Shown here: positions 13,494 to 20,212 of the stretch, one piece after another
Position numbering within the stretch: the stretch's first letter is position 1
How the letters are laid out: each line of letters begins with the position of its first letter
Source: CAZNLL01 sp964573885
GTDB taxonomy: Bacteria > Desulfobacterota > DSM-4660 > Desulfatiglandales > Desulfatiglandaceae
Assembly: GCA_964573885.1 (NCBI GenBank)
Contig: CAZNLL010000031.1
Span: 1-29,481, forward strand
Reading direction: 5' to 3'
Length of the DNA: 29,481 bases
Translations under genes and position numbers: made by a program
Notes under the pieces: model-generated
Seen by the model: the letters and a program-made list of their open reading frames with translations, nothing else
Database searches by the model: none
What the model was told of the DNA's origin: nothing

Positions 13494-14549
13494 TCATGTC
13501 CCGTTTTTGCCGAAGGGGCAGACCGGGTAGTGGCATCGGTCACAGTTCAAACAAAGACCCCCGTGGCCCAGGGCCGCAAGATCCTGCCTGGTGATGACTT
13601 CCCCTGCAAGGACCCTGGGGAGCACAAGGTCAAAGACAGTCGCTTTATAATAAAGGATGCAAGCGGGTAGACCCAAGACAGGAACAGGGCCGAACCGGCC
13701 GTAGAGGAACATGGCACCCGGGAGCACAGGTGTCCCATAGACCACATCCGTGGCCCCGGCCTCCGTAATGGCGAGACGGCTTATATCGTCCGGATCAACG
13801 CTCATCCCCCCTGCCACCAAAATAAGTTGGGCCCCCCTGCGGAGAAACGCTTTGAGCGCCTCCACCATGACATTTTTGTTATCGGGGGTGAAACGGGTCT
13901 CCATGAGGTGGCATCCGTAGAAATCGAGTTTTTTTCTGAGAATGGGGGCGAACTTGTCCTCTATAAGCCCGCTGTAGACCTCATTGCCCGTGATAACCAA
14001 CCCGGTGCGGGGCTCGGCCAGTTCCTTTACGGAAAATATGCCTCCCTGGGCCTCGGCCACATCCAAGGCCTGATCCAGGGTCTGGGCGTCGATGACCAAG
14101 GGGATGATCCTTGTGGCGGCCAGGAGGTCTCCTGCTTCAACCATGCTGTTGTTGTGCCTGGAGGAACAACACATATGGGGAATAAGGTTTATTCGGGTCA
14201 AGGTCTCAACATGGACCTTCAGAAGTCCCCTGTGGGCGGCCTTCAGGGAGATTTTGCCTTCTGATGGGGACTCGTCGAACATTACTCCGGGCCCGGCCAA
14301 GGCCCGGGCAAGCCTATGGGCGGCATCGTCCTCGTGTACTTCTCCAGGTTGGAGGTGTAAGACATAGAGGTGTTCCTTGCCCAACCGTCTCAGATGAGGG
14401 ATATCCTCCTCCCTGATGAGATCCCCTTTCTTAAAGGCCGCCCCTTTGAACTGGCCGGGCCTGATCTCTGTGATATCATGGGCAAGTATCTTGCCTACGG
14501 CCTGGTCGACGGGGATAATGGTGGCCGATGATTGATATTTGTTGGGCAT
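13494..14549 (-). CDS. MoeA/MogA-like molybdopterin-binding protein with Cys-rich C-terminus
   Basis: 351 residues. The MoCF-binding domain is recognisable by GLVITGNEVYSGLIEDKFAP and LILVAGGMSVDPDDISRLAI, and the N-terminal part (VDQAVGKILAHDITEI, FKGAAFKKGDLI) resembles the MoeA entry region. MoeA proteins insert molybdate or tungstate into molybdopterin, but this protein lacks part of the MoeA multi-domain architecture and could serve a sensor or specialised cofactor-handling role. The last 20 residues contain C333-x2-C336-x2-C339-x4-C344, a potential Fe-S or zinc site not found in canonical MoeA. AAAGGGGG precedes the ATG. A palindromic site and a short upstream reading frame lie in the leader. 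The neighbouring genes do not encode molybdenum cofactor enzymes. Confidence 0.85.
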   Translation of the reverse strand: MPNKYQSSATIIPVDQAVGKILAHDITEIRPGQFKGAAFKKGDLIREEDIPHLRRLGKEHLYVLHLQPGEVHEDDAAHRLARALAGPGVMFDESPSEGKISLKAAHRGLLKVHVETLTRINLIPHMCCSSRHNNSMVEAGDLLAATRIIPLVIDAQTLDQALDVAEAQGGIFSVKELAEPRTGLVITGNEVYSGLIEDKFAPILRKKLDFYGCHLMETRFTPDNKNVMVEALKAFLRRGAQLILVAGGMSVDPDDISRLAITEAGATDVVYGTPVLPGAMFLYGRFGPVPVLGLPACILYYKATVFDLVLPRVLAGEVITRQDLAALGHGGLCLNCDRCHYPVCPFGKNGT

Positions 14550-14561
14550 TATGGCCCCCTT

Positions 14562-14666
14562 TCATGTGTGCCAGCCTCTCTCTCTGACCTGTTTCCCTTT
14601 AAGCTCCAAGGACGGCGGGTTTGAATCCCTGTTCGCGGTACCCCGTTGTTGGTGCGCCGAACGCAT
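14562..14666 (-). CDS. Possible 34-codon leader reading frame upstream of the MoeA-like gene
   Basis: The ATG at 14666 is preceded by AAGGAGG at ideal spacing, the best ribosome binding site in this region, and the frame runs 34 codons to a TGA 12 bases before the MoeA-like start. The peptide is rich in Arg, Gln and Ser, has no membrane segment, and I do not recognise it. It may be a translated leader peptide coupled to the downstream gene, or a chance frame behind a fossil ribosome binding site. Confidence 0.35.
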   Translation of the reverse strand: MRSAHQQRGTANRDSNPPSLELKGKQVRERGWHT

Positions 14667-14691
14667 TAACCTCCTTGAGATATAAACTTAG

Positions 14692-14710
14692 CAATAACAA
14701 AATGTTATTG
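14692..14710. promoter_or_regulatory. Perfect 19-bp palindrome, probable operator of the MoeA-like transcription unit
   Basis: CAATAACA (14692-14699) and TGTTATTG (14703-14710) are exact inverted repeats around a 3-bp AAA centre. The site lies in AT-rich DNA 26 bp upstream of the AAGGAGG-led ATG at 14666 on the minus strand, where a promoter is expected. It does not match a regulator motif I can name, and a molybdate- or tungstate-responsive regulator would fit the gene. Confidence 0.5.
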
Positions 14711-14725
14711 TATTTCACATCCCGA

Positions 14726-14770
14726 GGCTGGATCTCGCTATAAAGCCCGAATAGTGGCATTTCCAGCCAC
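14726..14770. other. Mutually exclusive hairpins between the RNase Z-like and MoeA-like genes
   Basis: GGCTGGA (14726-14732) can pair with TCCAGCC (14762-14768), or GTGGC (14754-14758) can pair with GCCAC (14766-14770). The two stems share bases and exclude each other. Just downstream, GGCCAAAGGCC forms a small hairpin. On the minus strand this lies after the RNase Z-like gene and before the MoeA-like gene, so it could be an inefficient terminator or a structured leader. There is no T-tract. Confidence 0.3.
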
Positions 14771-14819
14771 AGAAGGCCAAAGGCCGAATCCTTAAACGCC
14801 TTTTATGCAAGAACGGGGT

Positions 14820-15584
14820 TTACACCGTGACCTCAAGAAAATCCCTTCCCAAAATGATTTCTCCCCTGTAAGCTTTCCGGCACTGGGCCATGATGTCGGT
14901 CCTTAGGCATTCGGGATAAAAATGAGTGAGGAGCAGACGCCTGGCCCGGGCCTCCCGGGCGATGAGTCCGGCCTCCGAGGGCGTGAGATGCCCCTCGACG
15001 CCCTGCCCGTCTGGAAAGGAACACTCCAGGACAAGGAGATCGGCTTCCCTGGCAATCTCCATAATACCCTTACAGAGACCGGTGTCTCCGGAATAGACAA
15101 GGCTTTTGCCCTGCCTGGATTCGAGCCTGTAGGCCAGGCTTTGTGGGGTATGCTCGGTCTTCCGGGCAGAAAGTCTGAAGTTTCCGTAATCCCTCTCAAT
15201 CCTTGCGCCGCTGTTCAATTCCTCCACCTTCATGAGTTCTGGGGGAAGGTCCAGCCAGGGATGGTACACTTCCTGGATGGCCTCCATGAGTCCTCGCAGG
15301 CCCGCCGGCCCGGTAACGGTAAAAGGCGATCTCTTCTCCAGGATTGAGGGGTTTTTGGTGGCAAAGAGGAAATGGATGAGATCAGCCGTGTGATCAGGAT
15401 GAAAATGGGTGATAAAGATTCGCTCGATTTTTTTATGATCCAATCCCGCTGTGGTCATCTGCCGCAAAGACCCCGGGCCCATATCCAGGAGAAGGAGGGA
15501 TCCTTCTACCGTGAGGGCCAGGCAGGGGGAGGCCCTGTCCGCTAAAGGGATGGCCGTTCCGGAGCCCAGAATGATCAATTTCAT
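14820..15584 (-). CDS. Metallo-beta-lactamase fold hydrolase, ribonuclease Z-like
   Basis: 254 residues from the ATG at 15584, giving the family N-terminus MKLIILGSGTAIP. The metal motif is H60-x-H62-x-D64-H65 in THFHPDHTADL, followed by SLVYSGDTG, VLECSFPD, EGHLTPSEAG and LLLTHFYPE, which supply the remaining di-zinc ligands. The overall pattern is that of the RNase Z / ElaC branch, which cleaves 3' trailers of tRNAs, but RNase Z-specific exosite features are not obvious, so a related phosphodiesterase is possible. The frame is open back to a TTG at 15653, but those residues look non-conserved and ribosome binding sites are weak throughout. A good minus-strand promoter lies at 15700-15729. 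Confidence 0.85.
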   Translation of the reverse strand: MKLIILGSGTAIPLADRASPCLALTVEGSLLLLDMGPGSLRQMTTAGLDHKKIERIFITHFHPDHTADLIHFLFATKNPSILEKRSPFTVTGPAGLRGLMEAIQEVYHPWLDLPPELMKVEELNSGARIERDYGNFRLSARKTEHTPQSLAYRLESRQGKSLVYSGDTGLCKGIMEIAREADLLVLECSFPDGQGVEGHLTPSEAGLIAREARARRLLLTHFYPECLRTDIMAQCRKAYRGEIILGRDFLEVTV

Positions 15585-15699
15585 TTCATGTTGAAAAGGG
15601 TTGTCTCGCAACATCGCCTTTTTGGGCCAGCCCCGGTTAAGGATGCCCGGCAAATAAGGTATGCCTGCCCCATTGCCGAAGGGGGATGAAGACGGGCAT

Positions 15700-15729
15700 G
15701 TTATATGATGAAGGCCCCCTTTTAGTCAA
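15700..15729 (-). promoter_or_regulatory. Sigma70-like promoter for the RNase Z-like gene
   Basis: Reading the minus strand, TTGACT (15729-15724) and TATAAC (15705-15700) are 18 bp apart and match consensus at 5 of 6 positions each. Transcription would start near 15693, ~110 bases before the gene. Confidence 0.6.
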
Positions 15730-15915
15730 CATGATGCAGGCCTGCCTTTTACAGGGTGTAAAAGATATCGACAGGGGGCTCGTGGAAGAGACCTCTTGAG
15801 GCGGCCTCTTTTATGAGTATTCATATGTTAAAACAAGGCCTTATCCAAAAGCCCTCGACATTTTTCCCTGGCATAGGCCTTGCTTGAATGAGAAATATTC
15901 GAGCCTTTTCAGGGA

Positions 15916-16007
15916 GGCGGAGAAAGGAGGACGGGTGAGAGGGACCGGATGAAGGCCTGCCGCCACACCGCAAAAGGGATGGTTTCCCCTAAGGTCCCTA
16001 AAGTGTG
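15916..16007 (+). other. Candidate pseudoknotted structured RNA upstream of sat
   Basis: Nested and crossing complementary segments: GGCGG (15916-15920) with CCGCC (15960-15964), AGGGACC (15940-15946) with GGTCCCT (15993-15999), which crosses the first helix, CACAC (15964-15968) with GTGTG (16003-16007), and a small GGGA/TCCC hairpin at about 15975-15987. The segment lies upstream of the sat promoter, so it would belong to a separate or longer transcript. No known RNA family was recognised. Confidence 0.3.
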
Positions 16008-16131
16008 ATTTCCAAAATCCAGAATAGCGCCAAAATGATCTATTTTAACAGTAACTTATCCCTTTTTTGCTGGACAGGAAAAACCCAGTGAAAGGGGGTG
16101 AATTTTTTATTAAACAAATATGCGTTTTTTC

Positions 16132-16159
16132 TTGACAGCTTACAAAGTTTGGATATAAG
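16132..16159 (+). promoter_or_regulatory. Sigma70-like promoter of sat
   Basis: TTGACA (16132-16137) is a full consensus -35, and TATAAG (16154-16159) follows after 16 bp. The predicted start near 16167 gives a ~100-base leader. AT-rich DNA lies just upstream, as in strong promoters. Confidence 0.7.
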
Positions 16160-16270
16160 AATGTGTTTGTTCAAAAAAGCACAAGGTCCCGATTTAGTCA
16201 ATGATTAAGGCAAGCTACCCCGTATTTGCTGGACCAAAATAGGATCAAATAACAAAAAGGAGGATCCCAG

Positions 16271-17488
16271 ATGTCAGACCTAATTGCACCGCACGGAAAA
16301 GAAGAAAGGTTGATACCCCTGTTGCTTGAAGGCAGTGAACTTGAGAAAGAGACTGAGAGGGCCAAGTCTCTCAAGTCGATCAGAATTTCATCCCGGGAGA
16401 CCTCGGACCTCATTATGATGGGGATCGGGGCGTTCACGCCTTTGACCGGATTTATGACCAAGGCGGACTGGCAGGGTGTGTGTGACAAATTCCTCATGGC
16501 GGACGGCACCTTCTGGCCTATCCCCATCACCCTTTCCACGGATGACGAAGAGGTCAAGGAAGGGGATGAAGTGGCCCTGGTGGATGATGAGACCGGCACG
16601 ACCATCGCTACCATGCAGGTCACCGAGAAATACATCATCGACAAGGAGCATGAATGCAAGGCCGTGTTCACCACCACCGATATGGAGCATCCGGGCGTGG
16701 CCAAGGTCATGGCCCAGGGCAAATACAACCTGGCGGGGCCGGTCAAGGTCATCAGTGAGAGTTTCTATCCCGAGGAGTTTAAGGGCCTCTACCACAGGCC
16801 TGCCGAGTCCAGAAAGATTTTTGAGGAACATGGATGGAAGAAGGTGGCCGCCCTCCAGCTTCGAAATCCCATGCACCGCTCCCATGAGTTCTTGGCCAAA
16901 ATCGCCGTAGAGGTCATGGACGGGGTATATATCCACCAGCTGGTGGGTAAGCTGAAGGCGGGTGATATCCCGGCTGATACGCGGGTCAAGGCGATCAGTG
17001 CCCTGGTGGACAATTATTTTGTGCAAGGCACCGTGGTCCAGGGCGGGTACCCCATGGAGATGCGGTATGCAGGGCCGAGGGAAGGCCTGCTCCATGCTGT
17101 TTTTCGCCAGAACTACGGGTGCAGTCACATGATCATCGGCCGCGACCATGCCGGTGTGGGCGACTATTACGGGCCCTTTGACGCCCAGAAGATCTTTGAC
17201 GAGATCCCGGAAGGGGCCTTGAAATGCGAAAACCTTAACATCGACTGGACGTTTCACTGTTACAAGTGCGGTGGCATGGCCTCCATGAGGACGTGCCCCC
17301 ATGGCAAGGAGGACAGGCTTCTTTTGTCGGGTACCATGGTCAGAAAGACCCTCTCCGAGGGCGGCGACCTTCCGGCGGAATTCTCAAGGCCCGAGGTGGT
17401 GGCCATTCTCCAGAATTACTACCAAAATCTGGAAGACAAGGTGGAGATCAAACTGCACGGTGCAGCCACAGGGGAAGTCAAGAAATAG
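16271..17488 (+). CDS. sat: Sulfate adenylyltransferase (ATP sulfurylase), dissimilatory
   Basis: 405 residues. It activates sulfate with ATP to adenosine 5'-phosphosulfate plus pyrophosphate, the first step of sulfate respiration in the cytoplasm. Active-site motifs are QLRNPMHRSH at 196-205 (QxRNP and HxxH) and GRDHAG at 290-295. A zinc site typical of dissimilatory and thermophile-type homo-oligomeric Sat is C330, C333, C342 and H344. The length fits the single-domain enzyme without a C-terminal APS kinase. AAGGAGGA precedes the start. It has its own promoter and is followed by a weak terminator-like hairpin before aprBA. The high-quality motifs and synteny make the call certain. Confidence 0.98.
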   Translation: MSDLIAPHGKEERLIPLLLEGSELEKETERAKSLKSIRISSRETSDLIMMGIGAFTPLTGFMTKADWQGVCDKFLMADGTFWPIPITLSTDDEEVKEGDEVALVDDETGTTIATMQVTEKYIIDKEHECKAVFTTTDMEHPGVAKVMAQGKYNLAGPVKVISESFYPEEFKGLYHRPAESRKIFEEHGWKKVAALQLRNPMHRSHEFLAKIAVEVMDGVYIHQLVGKLKAGDIPADTRVKAISALVDNYFVQGTVVQGGYPMEMRYAGPREGLLHAVFRQNYGCSHMIIGRDHAGVGDYYGPFDAQKIFDEIPEGALKCENLNIDWTFHCYKCGGMASMRTCPHGKEDRLLLSGTMVRKTLSEGGDLPAEFSRPEVVAILQNYYQNLEDKVEIKLHGAATGEVKK

Positions 17489-17499
17489 CTTCCAGCCAA

Positions 17500-17527
17500 C
17501 CTTCTCAGCGGGGAAGGCAGGTTTTTT
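17500..17527 (+). terminator. Terminator-like hairpin after sat
   Basis: CCTTC (17500-17504) pairs with GAAGG (17513-17517), followed after CAG by G and six T (17522-17527). The stem is short, so termination is probably partial and some sat transcripts may run into aprBA. Confidence 0.5.
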
Positions 17528-17662
17528 GATATCCACTGTTAAGGGTCTGCCAACGAGAGAACAGCGTGGTCAAAGTATTACACAGAAAGGGGGTGCGAAA
17601 CAGAGTTTTAACCATCAGAATCCTTTTATGAGTCTTAACTTGTTAATTCAGGAGGTGTGATA

Positions 17663-18100
17663 ATGCCAAGTTTCGTGATTACAGAAAAATGCGATGGTTG
17701 CAAAGGGCAGGATAAGACGGCATGTATGTATATCTGCCCGAACGACCTGATGGTGCTGGATACAGAAAAGATGAAGGCATACAACCGGGATCCCTCCATG
17801 TGCTGGGAGTGCCAGTGCTGCGTCAAGATCTGCCCCCAGCAGGCCATGGATGTTCGGGGTTATGCGGACTTTATTCCTCTGGGAGCAAGCGCGGTACCGC
17901 TCAGGGGTTCTCAGGACATTATGTGGACGATCAAGTTCCGCGACGGCAGCATCAAGAGGTTTAAGTTCCCCATCAGGACGACTGAGGAAGGGACGGCCGA
18001 TCCATTGGGCGGCTTTCCTGCCCATGATGACCTAAACAGTGAAGCCCTGGCAACGGAACCCGCGTCATTAGGGCTTGATTCAGTTCCCACACCAGCATAG
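17663..18100 (+). CDS. aprB: Adenylylsulfate (APS) reductase beta subunit
   Basis: 145 residues. It is the iron-sulfur subunit that carries electrons from the Qmo complex to the FAD of AprA. Two ferredoxin-type sets are visible: C-x2-C...C-x3-C around CDGCKGQDKTACMYICP, with the insertion characteristic of AprB, and CWECQCCVKICPQQAM. The C-terminal tail (PAHDDLNSEALATEP) is the segment that wraps around AprA in solved structures. The start at 17663 (MPSFVI) is preceded by AGGAGGTG, and an in-frame GTG six bases upstream overlaps that site. The gene is directly followed by aprA. Confidence 0.97.
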   Translation: MPSFVITEKCDGCKGQDKTACMYICPNDLMVLDTEKMKAYNRDPSMCWECQCCVKICPQQAMDVRGYADFIPLGASAVPLRGSQDIMWTIKFRDGSIKRFKFPIRTTEEGTADPLGGFPAHDDLNSEALATEPASLGLDSVPTPA

Positions 18101-18119
18101 AAAAGGAGGTGTTAGAGTT

Positions 18120-20003
18120 ATGGCAAATTTCGAAACAGTAGAAGTGAGTACCGACCTCCTGATTGTTGGCGGGGGCTTTGCAGCGTGTGGTGTGGCCACA
18201 GAGGCCGCTTACTGGGCCAAGAAGAACGGCCTGAAGGTGACCCTGGTGGATAAGGCCGCATTGGACAGAAGCGGTGCCGTGGCCATGGGGCTTTCGGCCA
18301 TCAACCAGTATATCGGCATCAAAGACGGTGAAAACACGTGTGAGGATTACATCCGTTACGTGCGCCAGGACTTGATGGGCGTTTCCAGGGAAGACCTGGT
18401 TTATAATATCGCCCGTCACGTGGACTCCACGGTGCATCTCTTTGAAAAATGGGGTCTTAAGATCTGGACCGACGAAGAGGGCAAGTATGTGCATGAGGGC
18501 CGCTGGCAGCTCATGATCAACGGCGAATCCTATAAGATCATCATCGCCGAGGCCGCCAAGAACGCCATTGCCGATGCAGGCGGCGAGATTTATGAGAGGG
18601 TTTTCATTGTAGAGCCCCTCTTGGACGGCAACAAGTGCGTGGGGGCCGTGGGCTTCAGCACCCGTGAAGAGAAGTTCTATGTGTTCAAGGCCAAGGCCAC
18701 GGCCGTTGCCGCTGGAGGTGCGGTCCACGTATTCCGGCCCAGGTCCGTGGGCGAAGGTTTTGGACGGTCTTGGTACCCGCCCTTCAACACCGGCTCCAGT
18801 GCCTACTTTACCATCAAGGCCGGTGCGGAAATGACCTGCCAGGAGGTGAGATTCATCCCGGTGCGGTTTAAGGATGCTTACGGCCCTGTGGGTGCATGGT
18901 TCTTGCTCTTCAAGTCCAGGGCTGTGAGCGCCGAGGGCGGCGAGTACATGGCGGTGAGAAAGGACGAACTCCAGAACTGGGCGCCTTACGGATCGGCCAA
19001 GCCCATTCCCGCCAACCTGAGAAACTATCTGGGTATGCTGGATGTGGATGCCGGCCTAGGGCCCCTGTATATGGAGACCGACGAGGCCATTAATAAGATC
19101 GCCGAGGAATTCAAGGATGACCCCAAGGCCTTCAAGAAGAAAATGAAGGAACTGGAAGCCGAGGCATGGGAAGACTTCCTGGATATGACCATTTCCCAGG
19201 CCCACCTCTGGGCGGCCCAGAATGTCAAACCTGAAGAAAAGCATTCCGAAATCGCGGCCTGCGAGCCCTATTTCATCGGTTCCCATTCCGGGGCCTCCGG
19301 GGCATGGGTGAGCGGTCCGGAAGATCTGGATACCCCCTACAAGTGGGGATATGCCAATATGTGCACCGTGGAAGGGCTCTTTGCCGCGGGGGACGCCTCC
19401 GGGGCCTCCAGCCATAAGTTCTCCTCCGGTTCCCATGCGGAAGGCCGGATCGCCGGTAAGGCTGCCATCAAGTATATTGTGGAAAAGGGTTCAGAGCCCA
19501 ACGTGGATGGCGCCAAGGTGGATGAACTTAAGGGCAAGATTCTGGCTCCGCTGGATCGTTACGAGGAGTTCAAAGGGGTTACCACGGCTCCTGAGATCAA
19601 CCCCAACTACCTCCTGTGGCGTCAGTTCATGGATCGTCTCCAGAAGATCATGGACGAGTACGCCGGCGGTGTGACGGCGGCCTTCAAGACCAGCAAGGCC
19701 AATCTTGAGAGGGCCATGGAGTTGTTGGCCTTCTTGAAGGAAGACTCCGAGAAATTGGCGGCCTCTGATATTTACTCCCTTGAGAGGTGCTGGGAGAATA
19801 TCCAGAGGATGTGGCAGGGTGAAGCCCATGTGCGCACCATCCTCTACCGCGAGGAGACCAGGTGGCCGGGTTACTACTTCAGGGCGGACACCCCCAAGAT
19901 GGACAACGACAATTGGCTGTGCTTTGTCAACTGCCGTTGGGATCCCGCCTCCGGTGAATGGGAGATGTCCAAAAAGGATATCTGGACCATGCCCGGTGTC
20001 TAA
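18120..20003 (+). CDS. aprA: Adenylylsulfate (APS) reductase alpha subunit
   Basis: 627 residues. It is the flavoprotein subunit of the fumarate-reductase/aspartate-oxidase superfamily that reduces APS to sulfite and AMP. It has the Rossmann FAD motif DLLIVGGGFAACG near residue 12, LDRSGAVAMGLSAINQYIG around the flavin, and the AprA-specific GEGFGRSWYPPFNTGSSAY and SHSGASGAWVSGPEDLDTPY. GDASGASSHKFSSGSHAEG is the second flavin-contact segment. The length is slightly below that of Desulfovibrio AprA. The start at 18120 follows AAGGAGG at good spacing, and the frame upstream overlaps the aprB end in another register. It forms the AprBA heterodimer with the preceding gene. Confidence 0.98.
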   Translation: MANFETVEVSTDLLIVGGGFAACGVATEAAYWAKKNGLKVTLVDKAALDRSGAVAMGLSAINQYIGIKDGENTCEDYIRYVRQDLMGVSREDLVYNIARHVDSTVHLFEKWGLKIWTDEEGKYVHEGRWQLMINGESYKIIIAEAAKNAIADAGGEIYERVFIVEPLLDGNKCVGAVGFSTREEKFYVFKAKATAVAAGGAVHVFRPRSVGEGFGRSWYPPFNTGSSAYFTIKAGAEMTCQEVRFIPVRFKDAYGPVGAWFLLFKSRAVSAEGGEYMAVRKDELQNWAPYGSAKPIPANLRNYLGMLDVDAGLGPLYMETDEAINKIAEEFKDDPKAFKKKMKELEAEAWEDFLDMTISQAHLWAAQNVKPEEKHSEIAACEPYFIGSHSGASGAWVSGPEDLDTPYKWGYANMCTVEGLFAAGDASGASSHKFSSGSHAEGRIAGKAAIKYIVEKGSEPNVDGAKVDELKGKILAPLDRYEEFKGVTTAPEINPNYLLWRQFMDRLQKIMDEYAGGVTAAFKTSKANLERAMELLAFLKEDSEKLAASDIYSLERCWENIQRMWQGEAHVRTILYREETRWPGYYFRADTPKMDNDNWLCFVNCRWDPASGEWEMSKKDIWTMPGV

Positions 20004-20022
20004 TCTTTAGACTCCAATGATT

Positions 20023-20062
20023 ATGCTCCAGGCATCGTTGGAATGGATGCCTGGAGCATTTT
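20023..20062 (+). terminator. Strong hairpin after aprA (terminator or processing site)
   Basis: The 14-base arms ATGCTCCAGGCATC (20023-20036) and GATGCCTGGAGCAT (20046-20059) are perfectly complementary with a 9-base loop, followed by TTTTG. The T-run is short, so it may attenuate or protect the aprBA message rather than fully terminate it. Confidence 0.65.
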
Positions 20063-20071
20063 GTTCCATTC

Positions 20072-20150
20072 AAAGCGTATTTGGTCAATGGACATTTTTG
20101 TGATCCATATTGCTCCTGTGTTCATAATGCCTATTGACGAAATACGCTTT
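20072..20150. promoter_or_regulatory. 20-bp inverted repeat spanning the qmo promoter region
   Basis: 20072-20091 and 20131-20150 are inverted repeats matching at 18 of 20 positions (AAAGCGTATTT, one mismatch, GTCAAT, one mismatch, G). A 39-base spacer separates them. The right arm contains the -35 element of the qmoA promoter. Arms this long and this far apart suit either a looping repressor or two-site operator, or a cruciform. It lies between the aprA hairpin and the qmoA start. Confidence 0.6.
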
Positions 20151-20162
20151 TTGTACTATGAG
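20134..20162 (+). promoter_or_regulatory. Sigma70-like promoter of the qmo-hdr operon
   Basis: TTGACG (20134-20139) and TATGAG (20157-20162) are 17 bp apart. The -35 matches consensus at 5 of 6 and the -10 at 4 of 6. The -35 is embedded in the right arm of the 20072-20150 inverted repeat, so a protein bound there would affect transcription. Confidence 0.5.
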
Positions 20163-20212
20163 GGCAGTGCAACTCCTATAAATGGCTAAAAAATACAACC
20201 CTGGAGGATACA

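Larger units (their letters stand above)
15585..16270. other. Long divergent intergenic region upstream of sat
   Basis: Nearly 690 bases between the divergent RNase Z-like and sat genes without a supportable gene on either strand. It contains a minus-strand promoter (15700-15729), a short inverted repeat CAAGGCCT/AGGCCTTG (15834-15841 and 15875-15882), a potential pseudoknotted RNA (15916-16007) and the sat promoter (16132-16159). The rest is AT-rich before sat and otherwise featureless. Confidence 0.6.

Noticed and set aside
14617..14629. GGGTTTGAATCCC resembles a tRNA T-arm
   Set aside because: No acceptor, D- or anticodon arm can be built around it on either strand.
14726..14790. Molybdenum-cofactor riboswitch upstream of the MoeA-like gene
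   Set aside because: Small hairpins such as GGCCAAAGGCC are present, but the conserved Moco aptamer core could not be recognised on the minus strand.
16115..16131. Motif shared between the sat promoter (AAATATGCGTTTTTT) and the qmo repeat (AAATACGCTTTTT)
   Set aside because: The similarity needs an indel and falls in AT-rich DNA; not strong enough to claim a common regulator.
16388..17302. 304-codon open frame antisense to sat
   Set aside because: A shadow of the strongly conserved sat coding frame in codon-biased GC-rich DNA; composition is His/Gly/Leu-rich and there is no ribosome binding site.
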